64,000 nucleotides of DNA from Pedobacter antarcticus (GCF_900112985.1 NZ_FONS01000005.1:124001-188000), one strand, 5' to 3'; positions 43,176-52,670 are shown, counted from the first letter of the stretch. Notes: a model not told the origin generated them from the sequence alone. Program-made: numbers and translations.

Positions 43176-44258
43176 ATGGAAAAAATTTTAATCTATTTTA
43201 ATAGTATGCATCCCGCGGGAGGTATAGAAAGAGTTATCGCAACGTTAAGTGACAAACTAAGTGTTAAGTACGATATTACAATTCTTGTCAAGGATGAGCC
43301 TAATTCATTCTATAGACTTAATGAATCGGTAAAGATCGTCACGCTTAATAATGAGCTTAAATTTAATATGCATAATAGAGTAAGTAGAATTTTTGCTGCA
43401 TTTAAAAATGTTGTGCGCAATTCAGGAAAGTTGAAGGCCTACCTTAGGTCAAATCAGTATGATTTCTATTACCTGGCACATCCATTAAGCGTACTTGAGT
43501 TTAGCCTCGCTGGAAGTGATATGCGTAAGGTCCTTATTACAGAACATGGTGCGAAATCCGCTTACAACCAAGTATATAATCTCATTAAAAAGGTGCTTTA
43601 TAAAAGGTGTAGAACATATATTGTTCCGACAAAGACAGATACTGAATTATATATCAAGGATGGTATGCCCGCAATCTGTATTCCTCACTTCCGATCGAAT
43701 TTGCCATATTCATTGGCGTCAAAAACTAACAAGAGAGTTTTAAACGTGGGCCGTTTTACTCCCGATAAACAACAAGAAATTCTGTTAAAGATCTGGAGTA
43801 ATATAATTTACAAACGTGGGTGTAAGGATTGGACGCTGGATATAGTAGGAAGCGGTGAATTAGAAAAAGAATTAAGGGAGCTTGTAGCAAAATATAAACT
43901 TGAAGAGTTTGTTAAGTTTAATGCTACAACTAAGTTAATTGAGACCTACTATGAAAGTGCGTCGATTTTTGCTCTTACATCAGTTAGCGAAGGATTTGGA
44001 ATGGTTCTGCTTGAGGCTATTTCCTTCGGCATACCATGCGTAAGTTTTGACTGTCCCTCAGGACCGAGGGATATTATCGAGAATAATGTTAATGGATATT
44101 TGGTACCGTTGAATGATTCAGGGAAATTTGAAAATAAATTGTTTGAATTAATTCAGAGTAAAAATCTAATTACTGAAATGGGTAACAATGCGTATGCTCG
44201 AAGCAATGACTGGTCAGACGAAGTGATCTTAGAAAAATGGTTTAAAATATTAAGTTAA
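43176..44258 (+). CDS. Glycosyltransferase family 4
   Basis: This 360-residue GT-B transferase carries the N-terminal Gly-rich loop MHPAGGIERVIATL and the C-terminal signature LNVGRFTPDKQQEILLKIWSNI, DIVGSGELEKELRELV and the nucleotide-binding SEGFGMVLLEAISFGIPCVSFDCPSGPRDII (E-x7-E pattern). It is a retaining enzyme, so an alpha-linkage is expected if the donor is an alpha-nucleotide sugar. Fourteen bp follow the polymerase gene. Confidence 0.92.
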   Translation: MEKILIYFNSMHPAGGIERVIATLSDKLSVKYDITILVKDEPNSFYRLNESVKIVTLNNELKFNMHNRVSRIFAAFKNVVRNSGKLKAYLRSNQYDFYYLAHPLSVLEFSLAGSDMRKVLITEHGAKSAYNQVYNLIKKVLYKRCRTYIVPTKTDTELYIKDGMPAICIPHFRSNLPYSLASKTNKRVLNVGRFTPDKQQEILLKIWSNIIYKRGCKDWTLDIVGSGELEKELRELVAKYKLEEFVKFNATTKLIETYYESASIFALTSVSEGFGMVLLEAISFGIPCVSFDCPSGPRDIIENNVNGYLVPLNDSGKFENKLFELIQSKNLITEMGNNAYARSNDWSDEVILEKWFKILS

Positions 44259-44260
44259 AA

Positions 44261-45061
44261 ATGAAGATCTCTGTAATAATACCAATGTATAATGCCAGTT
44301 TATCAATTAGGAAGTGTCTTTATTCGGTATTAAATCAAACCTTCGCTGGTGAACTTGAAGTTATAGTCGTTAATGATGGGTCAACTGATAAGTCTCTTGA
44401 TATTGTTAACAATATAATTGATAATCAGCTAAAGGAAAATATCAGTATAACTATAATTAATCAGAAGAACTCAGGGGTTTCGAAGGCCAGAAATGTTGGA
44501 ATGATGCAATCAACTGGAAAGCTAATTGCACTGCTTGACTCTGATGATGAATGGCTGCCACGAAAAATAGAACGGCAAGTCGAGATATTAAACGATAATA
44601 ATTTAATAGACTTTTTGGGATGTAGTAGAAATAATGAAAATCTAAAAATATTGGGCAAGGAAATTAGCACACTTCATAAAGCTTCGGTAAATGAGTTACT
44701 TATTAAAGTTTATCCACAAACATCTACAGCTATTTTTAAAAGAGAACTATTTGAGAAATTCGGCGGATATAATGAACAAATGACGCATGGAGAGGATGCT
44801 AATCTCTGGGTTCGCTACTGTGCTAATTCAAATTTCTACTATTCACCAGAGTCATTAGTTTTTACTGGAGATGGCAAGCCAAGTTTTGGTCATAGCGGTC
44901 TTTCTGCCAATTTGAAAGCCATGCAACGAGGGAGTGAGTTAACACTAAAAGAGGCTCGTTTAAATCGGTTAATAAGTTTGCCATTTTATTATGCTGTATA
45001 CGCATTCAGTAAAGTGAAATATATAAGAAGGATAATAATAACTAGTCTAAGAAAAATATGA
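44261..45061 (+). CDS. Glycosyltransferase family 2
   Basis: This 266-residue GT-A transferase has the N-terminus KISVIIPMYNASLSIRKCLYSVLNQ, then EVIVVNDGSTDKSLDI, GVSKARNVGMMQSTGKLIALLDSDDEWLP with the metal-binding DxD-like DSDDEW, and an acceptor segment GEDANLWVRYCANS. It is at the short end for GT2 capsule enzymes. It starts 2 bases after the GT4 gene and overlaps the acyltransferase gene by 4 bp (ATGA). Donor and acceptor are unknown. Confidence 0.92.
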   Translation: MKISVIIPMYNASLSIRKCLYSVLNQTFAGELEVIVVNDGSTDKSLDIVNNIIDNQLKENISITIINQKNSGVSKARNVGMMQSTGKLIALLDSDDEWLPRKIERQVEILNDNNLIDFLGCSRNNENLKILGKEISTLHKASVNELLIKVYPQTSTAIFKRELFEKFGGYNEQMTHGEDANLWVRYCANSNFYYSPESLVFTGDGKPSFGHSGLSANLKAMQRGSELTLKEARLNRLISLPFYYAVYAFSKVKYIRRIIITSLRKI

Positions 45062-45630
45062 TATATAAGTTGTACTGGGGCATAATAACATTGTGTTACG
45101 CGCTATTTTTTAGGAAATTTTCATTTCCTTCACATATTGGAGTGCCGATTTTCACATTGGGTTTAAACCGAGTTACCGTTAACAGGAGGGTGAGAATACT
45201 ACCGGGGTTACGGATAGAGACGCACCATAACGGGACCATAGAATTTGGAGAAAATATCTCTATAGGACAGAATTTTCACATTACATCTGCAGGAAGTTTA
45301 GTGATAGGTAGTAATACCACAATTTTGGGGAATACATTCGTGACAAACATTGATCATGATTACCAGGAAATTGGAAAACATATACTTGAGCAAAAAATGA
45401 TCGTCAAAGAAACACGCATAGGTAATAACTGCTTTATCGGGTACGGAGTAGCAATTCAAGCTGGTACGATATTGGGTGATCAATGTATTGTTGGTGCAAG
45501 CTCAGTTGTAAGAGGTGTTTTTCCTGATTATTCGGTAATAGTGGGTATACCTGCGAAAGTTGTAAAGCGATACAATAAAACGACACTAAGTTGGGACAAG
45601 ACAAATCCAGACGGTACATTCTTGAATTGA
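45058..45630 (+). CDS. Hexapeptide-repeat acyltransferase (LbH/CatB-like)
   Basis: This 190-residue acyltransferase of the left-handed beta-helix class has repeats with [LIV]Gxxxx periodicity (IEFGENISIGQNFHITSAGSL, then IGNNCFIGYGVAIQAGTILGDQCIVGASSVV) and the C-terminal VGIPAKVVKRYN. The catalytic His candidate is in NIDHDYQE. It probably O- or N-acetylates a sugar of the repeat unit. A 4-bp ATGA overlap couples it to the preceding GT2. Confidence 0.9.
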   Translation: MIYKLYWGIITLCYALFFRKFSFPSHIGVPIFTLGLNRVTVNRRVRILPGLRIETHHNGTIEFGENISIGQNFHITSAGSLVIGSNTTILGNTFVTNIDHDYQEIGKHILEQKMIVKETRIGNNCFIGYGVAIQAGTILGDQCIVGASSVVRGVFPDYSVIVGIPAKVVKRYNKTTLSWDKTNPDGTFLN

Positions 45631-45635
45631 AGAAT

Positions 45636-47945
45636 ATGAGGAAATTATTATATACTGGATTAATTGTACTTGTGTGTTTAACTTTAAATGCACAGAGTAG
45701 TCTGACGTTGACAAACGAAGGTAAAACCCTGTATTCTATTGTACTTCCGTCGTCGGCAACTGTCTCTGAAATAAAAGCTTCCCAGCAGCTTAAATATTAT
45801 TTGGATAGCATTTCGTCTTGTAATTTTAAAATAATCACGGAGTCTGAAGTTGATGCCGGTAGTACGCAAAATTTCATATTTATTGGAAGCACAAAATTTC
45901 TTAAGAAAGAGGTTAAAGCTGGAGAATTACAGTCTTTGGAGAATGACGGAGTAATGATTAAAAGAAGCGGCACTAATTTACTCCTTTACGGTGAGGGAAA
46001 AAGGGGAACAATTTACGCAGTATATGAATTTTTATCCCGTAATCTAGATTGTAGATGGTGGACACCTGAAGTTAAATACATTCCTGAGAGAAAAAATATA
46101 GTATTATCGGATATAGATTATTCTTATTCGCCGCCATTCCGTTACCGTAGTCATTTTACTTATAATTCACTAAATGGCGAAGAATATTCATTATCGCTGC
46201 ATGAAAATGGAGATCGGTTACCCCTGGATCAAACGTCTGGTGGTTCGATAAGTATACTTGGATTTGTACATACATTTAGCGTCATATTACCTCCTTCAAA
46301 GTATTTTTCGACCCATCCGGAATGGTATAGCGATCCAAATAATAATGACCTGCCCTCGACTATAAAAACACCTTTGCCAGCTCCTCAGGCTACGCAATTG
46401 TGTTTGACTAATAAAGAGTTACAAAAACAATTTATAATTAATACCCTCGAATGGATAAGAGAAAACCCAACATATGACATTGTATCTGTTTCTCAAAATG
46501 ATAATAGAGAATATTGTAAATGTGATAACTGTCAGAAAGTTATAAAGGCAGAGGGATCTGTTTCCGGATTGCTCATGCAGTTTATAAATAAAGTTGCACA
46601 GGCAGTAGAATTAAAGTACCCCGAAAAAAGAATTGAAACTCTAGCCTATTATTCAACAGAAAAGGCACCTGCAATAACTAAACCTCGCGCGAATGTGATT
46701 ATTCGTTTTGCACCGATTGATGCAGATGTCGGTCATTCTATTAAATCGGAAAATAATGCCAGAGTAAGAGATAATATAACTGAGTGGGCTAAGCTATCAA
46801 AAGATAACTTCTATTGGGGGTATCAGTCAAATTTCGCACATCCGCTATTGCCGCATCCTGGCCTACACCATCTCAGGGAGGATCTTCAATTTTTATTGAG
46901 TAATAACTTTAAGGGTGTATTCATAGAAGATAATACTAACCCGGAAGGTTACGGATATTTTACTGATATGCAAGCTTGGGTAACTGGACGTTTGCTATGG
47001 AATCCTAATTTAAATTACAAAGATTTGGTTAATGAATATATGGATGGTTATTATGGAGCGGCCTCTGAATATATCAAATCTTATTATTATCTGGTGGAAA
47101 AGGAATATTTGGAATCAGGGTCCAGGTTAAATACATTTAATGAAGATGTTTCTTTTATTACGCCTTCTGTAGTAGAACAAGGATTGTTACTTTTTAATAA
47201 GGCATTAAGTGCAGTTTCAAAAGATCCTTTATTGCTATTACGCGTTAAAAAAGAAAAAATTTCATTAGAATTTACCGCAGTATATCTATTTCCTGGTCAG
47301 AACTTTTCTGAAAGAGAAAAGGCTAGTTCAAATTCTATCGCATTAGCTGGCCAGAATCAAATAGATTTGTTTATTCAGAATTTGGAAACCTTTACATACG
47401 ATAATATTTATGTTAAAAATGCTCTTCATACATATAGAAATGTCTTAAGAGCAGATTTGGAGAAAAAACATAAAAAATATGTTTCGCTTTATGGAAATAA
47501 GTATATTCTTCAGCAGGATAAGTTCGATTTTTATCAGGAGGGAAGGTTGGCAGAAGTTGTTTCCGATGTAGAAGCCTCTGATAAAAAAGCAGCCAGCATT
47601 CTTGGGTCTACAAATGAATGGGCCGTTCGGGTCAACTTGAATGGGTTTGACGAAGCGATTTTTAAAGAGAAGGTTAAGATAAATTGCTTTATGAAAATTA
47701 ACTTAAACGCTGAAAATCGTAAAATCGATCAAAAAAGTACTGTTTCAGTCGGAGTTTATGATGAAGTACACAAAAAATATTTAATTTCGAAGGAAATTCC
47801 AATTGCAGATTTAATTGGGGGCTACCGGAAAGTATCATTTGGCAAAATGTACTTGATGCCAAATTATATTATTTGGTTTTCAGTAAACGCTCAAAACAAA
47901 GAAGTTCAGAGATTTTTGATCGACAAGGTTGAACTTGAAAAATAA
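45636..47945 (+). CDS. DUF4838 domain protein, exported
   Basis: This 769-residue protein has a signal peptide (about residues 1-20, LTLNAQSS). An alpha-glucuronidase-like N-terminal domain (about 25-130; ASQQLKYYLDSIS, then LLLYGEGKRGTIYAVYEFL) precedes DUF4838 (about 190-460), with its hallmark SVSQNDNREYCKCDNCQKV containing a CxCxxC-like cysteine cluster, and a C-terminal beta region. DUF4838 is related to TIM-barrel glycoside hydrolases. The ATG at 45636 replaces an earlier TTG at 45591 inside the acyltransferase gene. Inside a biosynthetic locus it may trim or remodel the polysaccharide; no substrate is known. Confidence 0.87.
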   Translation: MRKLLYTGLIVLVCLTLNAQSSLTLTNEGKTLYSIVLPSSATVSEIKASQQLKYYLDSISSCNFKIITESEVDAGSTQNFIFIGSTKFLKKEVKAGELQSLENDGVMIKRSGTNLLLYGEGKRGTIYAVYEFLSRNLDCRWWTPEVKYIPERKNIVLSDIDYSYSPPFRYRSHFTYNSLNGEEYSLSLHENGDRLPLDQTSGGSISILGFVHTFSVILPPSKYFSTHPEWYSDPNNNDLPSTIKTPLPAPQATQLCLTNKELQKQFIINTLEWIRENPTYDIVSVSQNDNREYCKCDNCQKVIKAEGSVSGLLMQFINKVAQAVELKYPEKRIETLAYYSTEKAPAITKPRANVIIRFAPIDADVGHSIKSENNARVRDNITEWAKLSKDNFYWGYQSNFAHPLLPHPGLHHLREDLQFLLSNNFKGVFIEDNTNPEGYGYFTDMQAWVTGRLLWNPNLNYKDLVNEYMDGYYGAASEYIKSYYYLVEKEYLESGSRLNTFNEDVSFITPSVVEQGLLLFNKALSAVSKDPLLLLRVKKEKISLEFTAVYLFPGQNFSEREKASSNSIALAGQNQIDLFIQNLETFTYDNIYVKNALHTYRNVLRADLEKKHKKYVSLYGNKYILQQDKFDFYQEGRLAEVVSDVEASDKKAASILGSTNEWAVRVNLNGFDEAIFKEKVKINCFMKINLNAENRKIDQKSTVSVGVYDEVHKKYLISKEIPIADLIGGYRKVSFGKMYLMPNYIIWFSVNAQNKEVQRFLIDKVELEK

Positions 47946-47978
47946 ATCAGTAAGGAAATAAATAGGTATAGGTAATAA

Positions 47979-49112
47979 ATGAAAAATATATTAATAACAG
48001 GTGGGGCGGGGTTTATAGGGTCCAATTTAGCTTTAAAATTAATTTCTAAGGGTTATCAGGTGACAGTACTTGACAATTTATCTCCACAAATTCACGGAGA
48101 ATATCCAGATAAAAGCTCTGGGTTATATAATCAAATTAAAGACAAAGTCAACTTTATAGAAGGATCCGTCACTTCAAAGAGTGATTGGATGTTGGCAATT
48201 AAAAATCAGGACGTAATTGTTCATTGCGCTGCTGAAACAGGGACAGGACAGTCAATGTATGAAATTGAAAAGTATGTAAACGTTAATATAAACGGCACGG
48301 CTATTATGTTGGATATACTTGCAAATCAACCGCATCAGGTTAAAAAAGTGGTAGTGGCGTCTTCCAGGTCCATTTACGGCGAAGGGAAATATAAACATGC
48401 TGATTTTGGTTTCATTTATCCTAAGCATCGTACATCTGGTGATATGGATACCAAGCACTTCGATGTTAAATATTGCGGCTGTGATAATCTCGAACTCGTA
48501 GCAACTGATGAAGAGTCTAAAATTCATCCGTCATCTGTATATGGAATAACTAAGCAAAATCAGGAACAGATGATTATGACTGTATGCCCGACTTTAGGCA
48601 TTGCACCAGTTGCTTTCCGTTACCAGAATGTTTATGGTCCGGGTCAGTCTCTGAAAAATCCATATACCGGTATATTGTCGATCTTTTCCACTCAGATAAA
48701 AAATGGTAAGGGTATAAATATATTTGAGGACGGTAAAGAAACCAGAGATTTCGTTTATATCGATGATGTCGTAGATGCAACAATACTTGGAATAGAAGAA
48801 GATGCTGCTGATGGAGAAATATTTAATGTTGGGACAGGAGTTCCCACTGATATAATCAGCGTTGCCAATGGATTAATCAGTAATTATGGTATTGATACAA
48901 CTGTAACAATTACTGGTAAATATAGAATAGGAGATATCCGACATAATTATGCCGATCTAAGTAAAATTAGAAGTAAGCTTGGTTTTGAACCTAAATATTC
49001 TTTTGATAAAGGTTTGAAGAATTTTACTGAATGGGTTGCTACGCAGGAAATAGAAGATGATAACTATGCGAAATCTATCGAAGAGATGAAATCACGGGGT
49101 TTATATAAATAA
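47979..49112 (+). CDS. NAD-dependent sugar epimerase, probably dTDP-L-rhamnose 4-epimerase
   Basis: This 377-residue extended SDR has ITGGAGFIGSNLALKL, LDNLSPQIHGEYP, AAETGTGQSMYEIEKYVNVNINGT, VVASSRSIYGEG and SSVYGITKQNQEQ (YxxxK). The LDNLSPQ-H-G start, the GQSMYEI segment and the Cys-containing insert before the catalytic Tyr (KYCGCDNLELVATDEE) are features I associate with WbiB-type dTDP-L-rhamnose 4-epimerases, which form dTDP-6-deoxy-L-talose. rfbDAB in the same cluster fits. Another nucleotide-sugar substrate cannot be excluded. Confidence 0.82.
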   Translation: MKNILITGGAGFIGSNLALKLISKGYQVTVLDNLSPQIHGEYPDKSSGLYNQIKDKVNFIEGSVTSKSDWMLAIKNQDVIVHCAAETGTGQSMYEIEKYVNVNINGTAIMLDILANQPHQVKKVVVASSRSIYGEGKYKHADFGFIYPKHRTSGDMDTKHFDVKYCGCDNLELVATDEESKIHPSSVYGITKQNQEQMIMTVCPTLGIAPVAFRYQNVYGPGQSLKNPYTGILSIFSTQIKNGKGINIFEDGKETRDFVYIDDVVDATILGIEEDAADGEIFNVGTGVPTDIISVANGLISNYGIDTTVTITGKYRIGDIRHNYADLSKIRSKLGFEPKYSFDKGLKNFTEWVATQEIEDDNYAKSIEEMKSRGLYK

Positions 49113-49123
49113 CTGGTTTACAA

Positions 49124-50119
49124 ATGGAAGATCTTTGTGGTAAAAGCATTTTGTTTTTTTGTCCAACTTTTTTTGATTATGAAAAAGAAATCAAAAAAAA
49201 TTTGGAGAAACTTGGGGCAACTGTTATCTGGTTTGACGACAGGCCATCAAATGATTTTTTTTCAAAAGTTATTTTGCGACTCAATAAGAACTTTATCAGT
49301 TCTAAAATTGAGAAATATTACGACTCTATATTAAACGATCTGATTGCAAAAGGGCAACCTGTTGATTATGTTTTTTTTCTTAATCCTGAGTCTATAAATC
49401 TCAGAAGTATAAAAAAAATCAAGAAACAGTACAGCCAGGCTGAATTCATATTATATATGTGGGATTCTCTAAAAAACAGACGCAAGACCCATGAGTTACT
49501 ACCGTTTTTCGATAGAAAATTTACGTTTGATGCACAGGATGTAAAACCTTATAGCATGGTTTTACGACCACTCTTTTTCATTGATACTTATAAATCTGAA
49601 ATAATAAGTCCTGTTTATGACCTTTTGTTTATAGGAACGGCCCATACTGACAGGTATAAGTTCGTTAAGAAAATTATAGCTGCAACCAATAGTGCTAAAC
49701 TCGTTGTCTACCCTTATTTTTTTATGAGTAGTAAAATTCTTTTTATAGCTAAAAAGATTGTTGACTCTGATTTTCGGCAGGTCGTATATAAAGACATCTT
49801 ATTTAAATCTCTAAAACACTGTGATGTTTCTAATTTGATAGCTCAATCTAGTGCAGTTTTAGATATTAATCATCCCAAACAGTCTGGTCTTACAATGAGA
49901 ACTTTTGAAACAATGGGCTCTCAACGAAAGTTGATTACAACAAATTCCGATGTGAAAAATTACGATTTTTATCAGGAGAGTAATATTTTAGTGATTGACA
50001 GAAAAAATCCAGTTATTGATATGGAATTTTTCAAAAAACCTTTCGTTCCTTATTCAGAATCTGTGCTAAATAAGTATAGTATAGAAGGATGGTTACGAAC
50101 AATCTTTAATTTATCATGA
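49124..50119 (+). CDS. Putative glycosyltransferase (CgeB/CpsH-like)
   Basis: This 331-residue soluble protein has a GT-B-like pattern. The N-terminal Rossmann region (SILFFCPTFFDYEKEIKKNLEKLG) is followed by FLNPESINLRSIKKIKKQYSQ and FILYMWDSLKNRRKTHELLPFFDRKFTFD, and the C-terminal part has SGLTMRTFETMGSQRKLITTNSDV, where a Glu and Thr pair resembles the nucleotide-sugar site of GT4/CgeB proteins. No exact family was recognised. Its gene overlaps the next by 4 bp, so it is part of the biosynthetic operon. It is strikingly AT-rich. Confidence 0.75.
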   Translation: MEDLCGKSILFFCPTFFDYEKEIKKNLEKLGATVIWFDDRPSNDFFSKVILRLNKNFISSKIEKYYDSILNDLIAKGQPVDYVFFLNPESINLRSIKKIKKQYSQAEFILYMWDSLKNRRKTHELLPFFDRKFTFDAQDVKPYSMVLRPLFFIDTYKSEIISPVYDLLFIGTAHTDRYKFVKKIIAATNSAKLVVYPYFFMSSKILFIAKKIVDSDFRQVVYKDILFKSLKHCDVSNLIAQSSAVLDINHPKQSGLTMRTFETMGSQRKLITTNSDVKNYDFYQESNILVIDRKNPVIDMEFFKKPFVPYSESVLNKYSIEGWLRTIFNLS

Positions 50120-50994
50120 TTTTATTAACCGGCCATTCAGGATTTTTAGGTACTGAGATAAAAAAAAATCTGCAAGCACAAATAGTTACTTTAGGTAGGG
50201 GGCAGGCTGATATCCAATGTGACCTTTCTAAGTCATGTCCTGAGCTGCCGGCTGTGGATCTGGTTATTCATTCTGCAGGTAAGGCCCATTCCGTGCCCAA
50301 AACGGCTGAAGAAAAACAATCGTTTTTTGATGTAAATGTAAAAGGAACAATCCATTTATTGAACGCACTAATACATAATCCTCCCAAATCTTTCGTGTTT
50401 ATCAGTTCAGTTGCTGTTTACGGAAAAGATAGTGGAATTGATATCTCTGAAAATGAACCGCTTGCAGCTACAGAACCATATGGCAGTAGTAAGATTGAAG
50501 CGGAAGAGATTGTAAAAGAGTGGTGTGACAAAAACCATGTGAGTTGTGCAATCTTAAGGCTACCTCTTATTGCAGGTCCTAACCCACCTGGCAATTTAGG
50601 CGCGATGATTAAAGGTGTAGCAAAGGGCTATTATTTAAATATTGCTGGTGGAAAGGCTAGGAAAAGCGTAGTTTTGGCTCAGGATGTCGCGCTTATAATT
50701 GAAAAAGCCGGACAAATCGGTGGTACGTATAATTTAACAGACGGTTATAATCCGTCTTTTGCCGAGCTTTCTGAGAATATTGCCGGACAACTGGGAAAAT
50801 CAAAACCAAATAATATCCCTCCGTTTATAGCGAATTTAATGGGTAGGATTGGTGATTTAATTGGTGAAAAGTCACCTGTTAATACAAATAAAATACGAAA
50901 AATAACTTCGGACCTGACTTTTAACGATAGTAAGGCCAGAGAATTTTTGAAATGGAAACCCACTCAGGTATTGGAAGGGTTTAAAATTAAATAA
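50116..50994 (+). CDS. NAD-dependent epimerase/dehydratase (WbpV-like)
   Basis: This 292-residue SDR has a variant N-terminal LLTGHSGFLGTEIKKNL, then LVIHSAGKAHSVPKT, VFISSVAVYGKDSG and the active-site YGSSKIEAEEIV (YxxxK). The short length and its place just before the WecA/WbpL-type transferase match the epimerase-transferase pair that ends many Bacteroidota O-antigen and capsule loci. It probably makes the UDP-N-acetyl sugar used as the first residue on undecaprenyl phosphate. Exact chemistry is not certain. Confidence 0.88.
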   Translation: MILLTGHSGFLGTEIKKNLQAQIVTLGRGQADIQCDLSKSCPELPAVDLVIHSAGKAHSVPKTAEEKQSFFDVNVKGTIHLLNALIHNPPKSFVFISSVAVYGKDSGIDISENEPLAATEPYGSSKIEAEEIVKEWCDKNHVSCAILRLPLIAGPNPPGNLGAMIKGVAKGYYLNIAGGKARKSVVLAQDVALIIEKAGQIGGTYNLTDGYNPSFAELSENIAGQLGKSKPNNIPPFIANLMGRIGDLIGEKSPVNTNKIRKITSDLTFNDSKAREFLKWKPTQVLEGFKIK

Positions 50995-50999
50995 TATTT

Positions 51000-51965
51000 A
51001 TGTCTTTAGTTTCGGTACTCATAGCTCTTGCTCTTCTTTTTCTGATTGAACTTATTTACTTCCGTCTTGCAGACCGTTTTAATATTATTGACAAACCTAA
51101 CCACCGCAGTTCCCATACTGCCATAACTTTAAGAGGTGGTGGCATTATCTTTTCTTTATCCCTATTGCTATATCCACTTTGGTTTGGATTGCAATATGAA
51201 TATTTCCTTTTAGGACTTTTAGCAATTGCGTTCATCAGTTTTATGGATGATATGAAACCCGTCAGCAATAAAATACGGATCGTATTTCATTTGCTGGCAG
51301 TTGCGCTAATGTTTTATCAGCTTGGGTTGTTTGAATTACCATTTTACTGGACAGTTCTTGCCCTGGTATTAGTTATCGGAAGTGTGAATGCAATTAATTT
51401 TATGGATGGCATTAATGGAATAACCGGACTTTATGCGCTGGTTACCCTGCTGACACTTTATTATATCAATCTGCATTTTACAGCATTCACAGAGTCTTCC
51501 TTTTTAATGGTTGCTATTCTTTCTGTGATTGTTTTTAACTTTTTCAACTTCAGGAACAAGGCCAAGTGCTTTGCAGGAGATGTAGGTAGTGTAAGTATTG
51601 CTTTCATTCTCCTATTTTTCATCCTTGCGCTAATTATCAAGACGGAAAATTTCAGTTATTTGCTGCTGTTGTTGTTTTATGGGCTGGACACAGTAACAAC
51701 CATAATCTTCAGGTTAATCCGTAAAGAGAATATTTTCGAGGCACACAGAAGTCATTTTTACCAATACTGGGCCAACGAGCGTAAATACTCGCATCTGCTG
51801 GTATCGGGTATTTACGGTATAGGACAATTGCTGTTTAATGTGGCTCTTGTGCTTTGGTTACCTTATTCCGTACTGAATATAGTACTTGTACTCCTGGTTT
51901 CAGTAGTGCTGTTCACTGCGTTACGTTTTCTTACAGAAGGAAAAGTACGATTATTAGGGCACTAA
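51000..51965 (+). CDS. MraY/WecA family initiating glycosyl-1-phosphate transferase (WbpL-like)
   Basis: This 321-residue integral membrane protein with about ten helices transfers a HexNAc-1-phosphate from UDP to undecaprenyl phosphate, starting repeat-unit assembly. Hallmarks: DKPNHRSSHT in the first cytoplasmic loop, FMDDMKPVS, the NFMDGINGITG motif, CFAGDVGSVS, and the EAHRSHFYQYWA segment of bacterial WbpL/WecA proteins. It follows the epimerase by 5 bp. It is the only initiating transferase seen in the window, so both polysaccharide systems may depend on it or on one outside. Confidence 0.94.
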   Translation: MSLVSVLIALALLFLIELIYFRLADRFNIIDKPNHRSSHTAITLRGGGIIFSLSLLLYPLWFGLQYEYFLLGLLAIAFISFMDDMKPVSNKIRIVFHLLAVALMFYQLGLFELPFYWTVLALVLVIGSVNAINFMDGINGITGLYALVTLLTLYYINLHFTAFTESSFLMVAILSVIVFNFFNFRNKAKCFAGDVGSVSIAFILLFFILALIIKTENFSYLLLLLFYGLDTVTTIIFRLIRKENIFEAHRSHFYQYWANERKYSHLLVSGIYGIGQLLFNVALVLWLPYSVLNIVLVLLVSVVLFTALRFLTEGKVRLLGH

Positions 51966-51980
51966 ATTTGCTCGGCAAAT
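51963..51980 (+). promoter_or_regulatory. Candidate -7 element and small hairpin at the wbpL-like/lipoprotein junction
   Basis: TAAATTTG (51963-51970) matches TAnnTTTG and begins at the stop codon of the transferase gene. The same DNA forms a 6-bp stem ATTTGC/GCAAAT (51966-51971 with 51975-51980). One, both or neither may be functional. Confidence 0.3.
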
Positions 51981-52016
51981 GGATTTGCTTTTAGCAATTC
52001 ATCTTATATCTTAAAT

Positions 52017-52670
52017 ATGATAAAAAAAGTACTCTGTATACTAGCTTTACCCTTCTTTTTTTCCTGTGCGAAGAGTGTAAACAGCGACGTTGAGGTTTAT
52101 TCGAATGACTTTCAAAGTGGCGATCTGACCGGTATAACCAAAGCTGAAATTGGAACATTTAATGGAGGCAAAGTTTTAGGGCAGTTTAATAATGGAGGTT
52201 TCGACCTCGCTTTAAAGGACCTGCCTGCTCATGATATGGTTGAAGTAACCTTTGATCTTTATATCCATGATAACTGGGATGGAAATATACAAATGCAGGA
52301 TAACGTTGCCGGACCTGATATCTGGAGAATGCAGGTTGATGGTAAAACATACATTAATACTACATTTTCTAATGCTGAGTGTGTTCCTGGTAATATTTGC
52401 CCCCCTCAATCTTATCCTGCAGACTATCCAAATAATAACCAGAATCCAAGAGTCGGATCAGTTAATGTCAAACTTCCAGGTGTCTGCGCGCAGGCGAAAA
52501 GTCCAACCGGAACATCTTTGTATAAAATCAAAAAACGTATTGCTCATACTTCTGCCAGCTTATTGATTCAATGCGACGACAAGCTGCTGCAGAAAAATGT
52601 TAGCGATCCTAAATGCGACGAGAGCTGGTCAGTGGATAATATTAAAGTCAGGGTTATTAACCTCAAATAA
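52017..52670 (+). CDS. Uncharacterised lipoprotein, jelly-roll-like
   Basis: This 217-residue lipoprotein has its lipobox Cys at residue 17 (FFFSCAKS). The mature part is beta-rich (VEVYSNDFQSGDLTG at the start, SWSVDNIKVRVINLK at the end), a pattern resembling concanavalin/MAM-type jelly-roll domains, in which a terminal DN-IKV strand is usual. Four cysteines in the second half (ECVPGNICPP, PGVCAQ, LIQCDD and DPKCDES) suggest disulfides. It is encoded 8 bp before the first Wzi-like gene, so it may bind polysaccharide at the surface. No specific family was recognised. Confidence 0.72.
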   Translation: MIKKVLCILALPFFFSCAKSVNSDVEVYSNDFQSGDLTGITKAEIGTFNGGKVLGQFNNGGFDLALKDLPAHDMVEVTFDLYIHDNWDGNIQMQDNVAGPDIWRMQVDGKTYINTTFSNAECVPGNICPPQSYPADYPNNNQNPRVGSVNVKLPGVCAQAKSPTGTSLYKIKKRIAHTSASLLIQCDDKLLQKNVSDPKCDESWSVDNIKVRVINLK

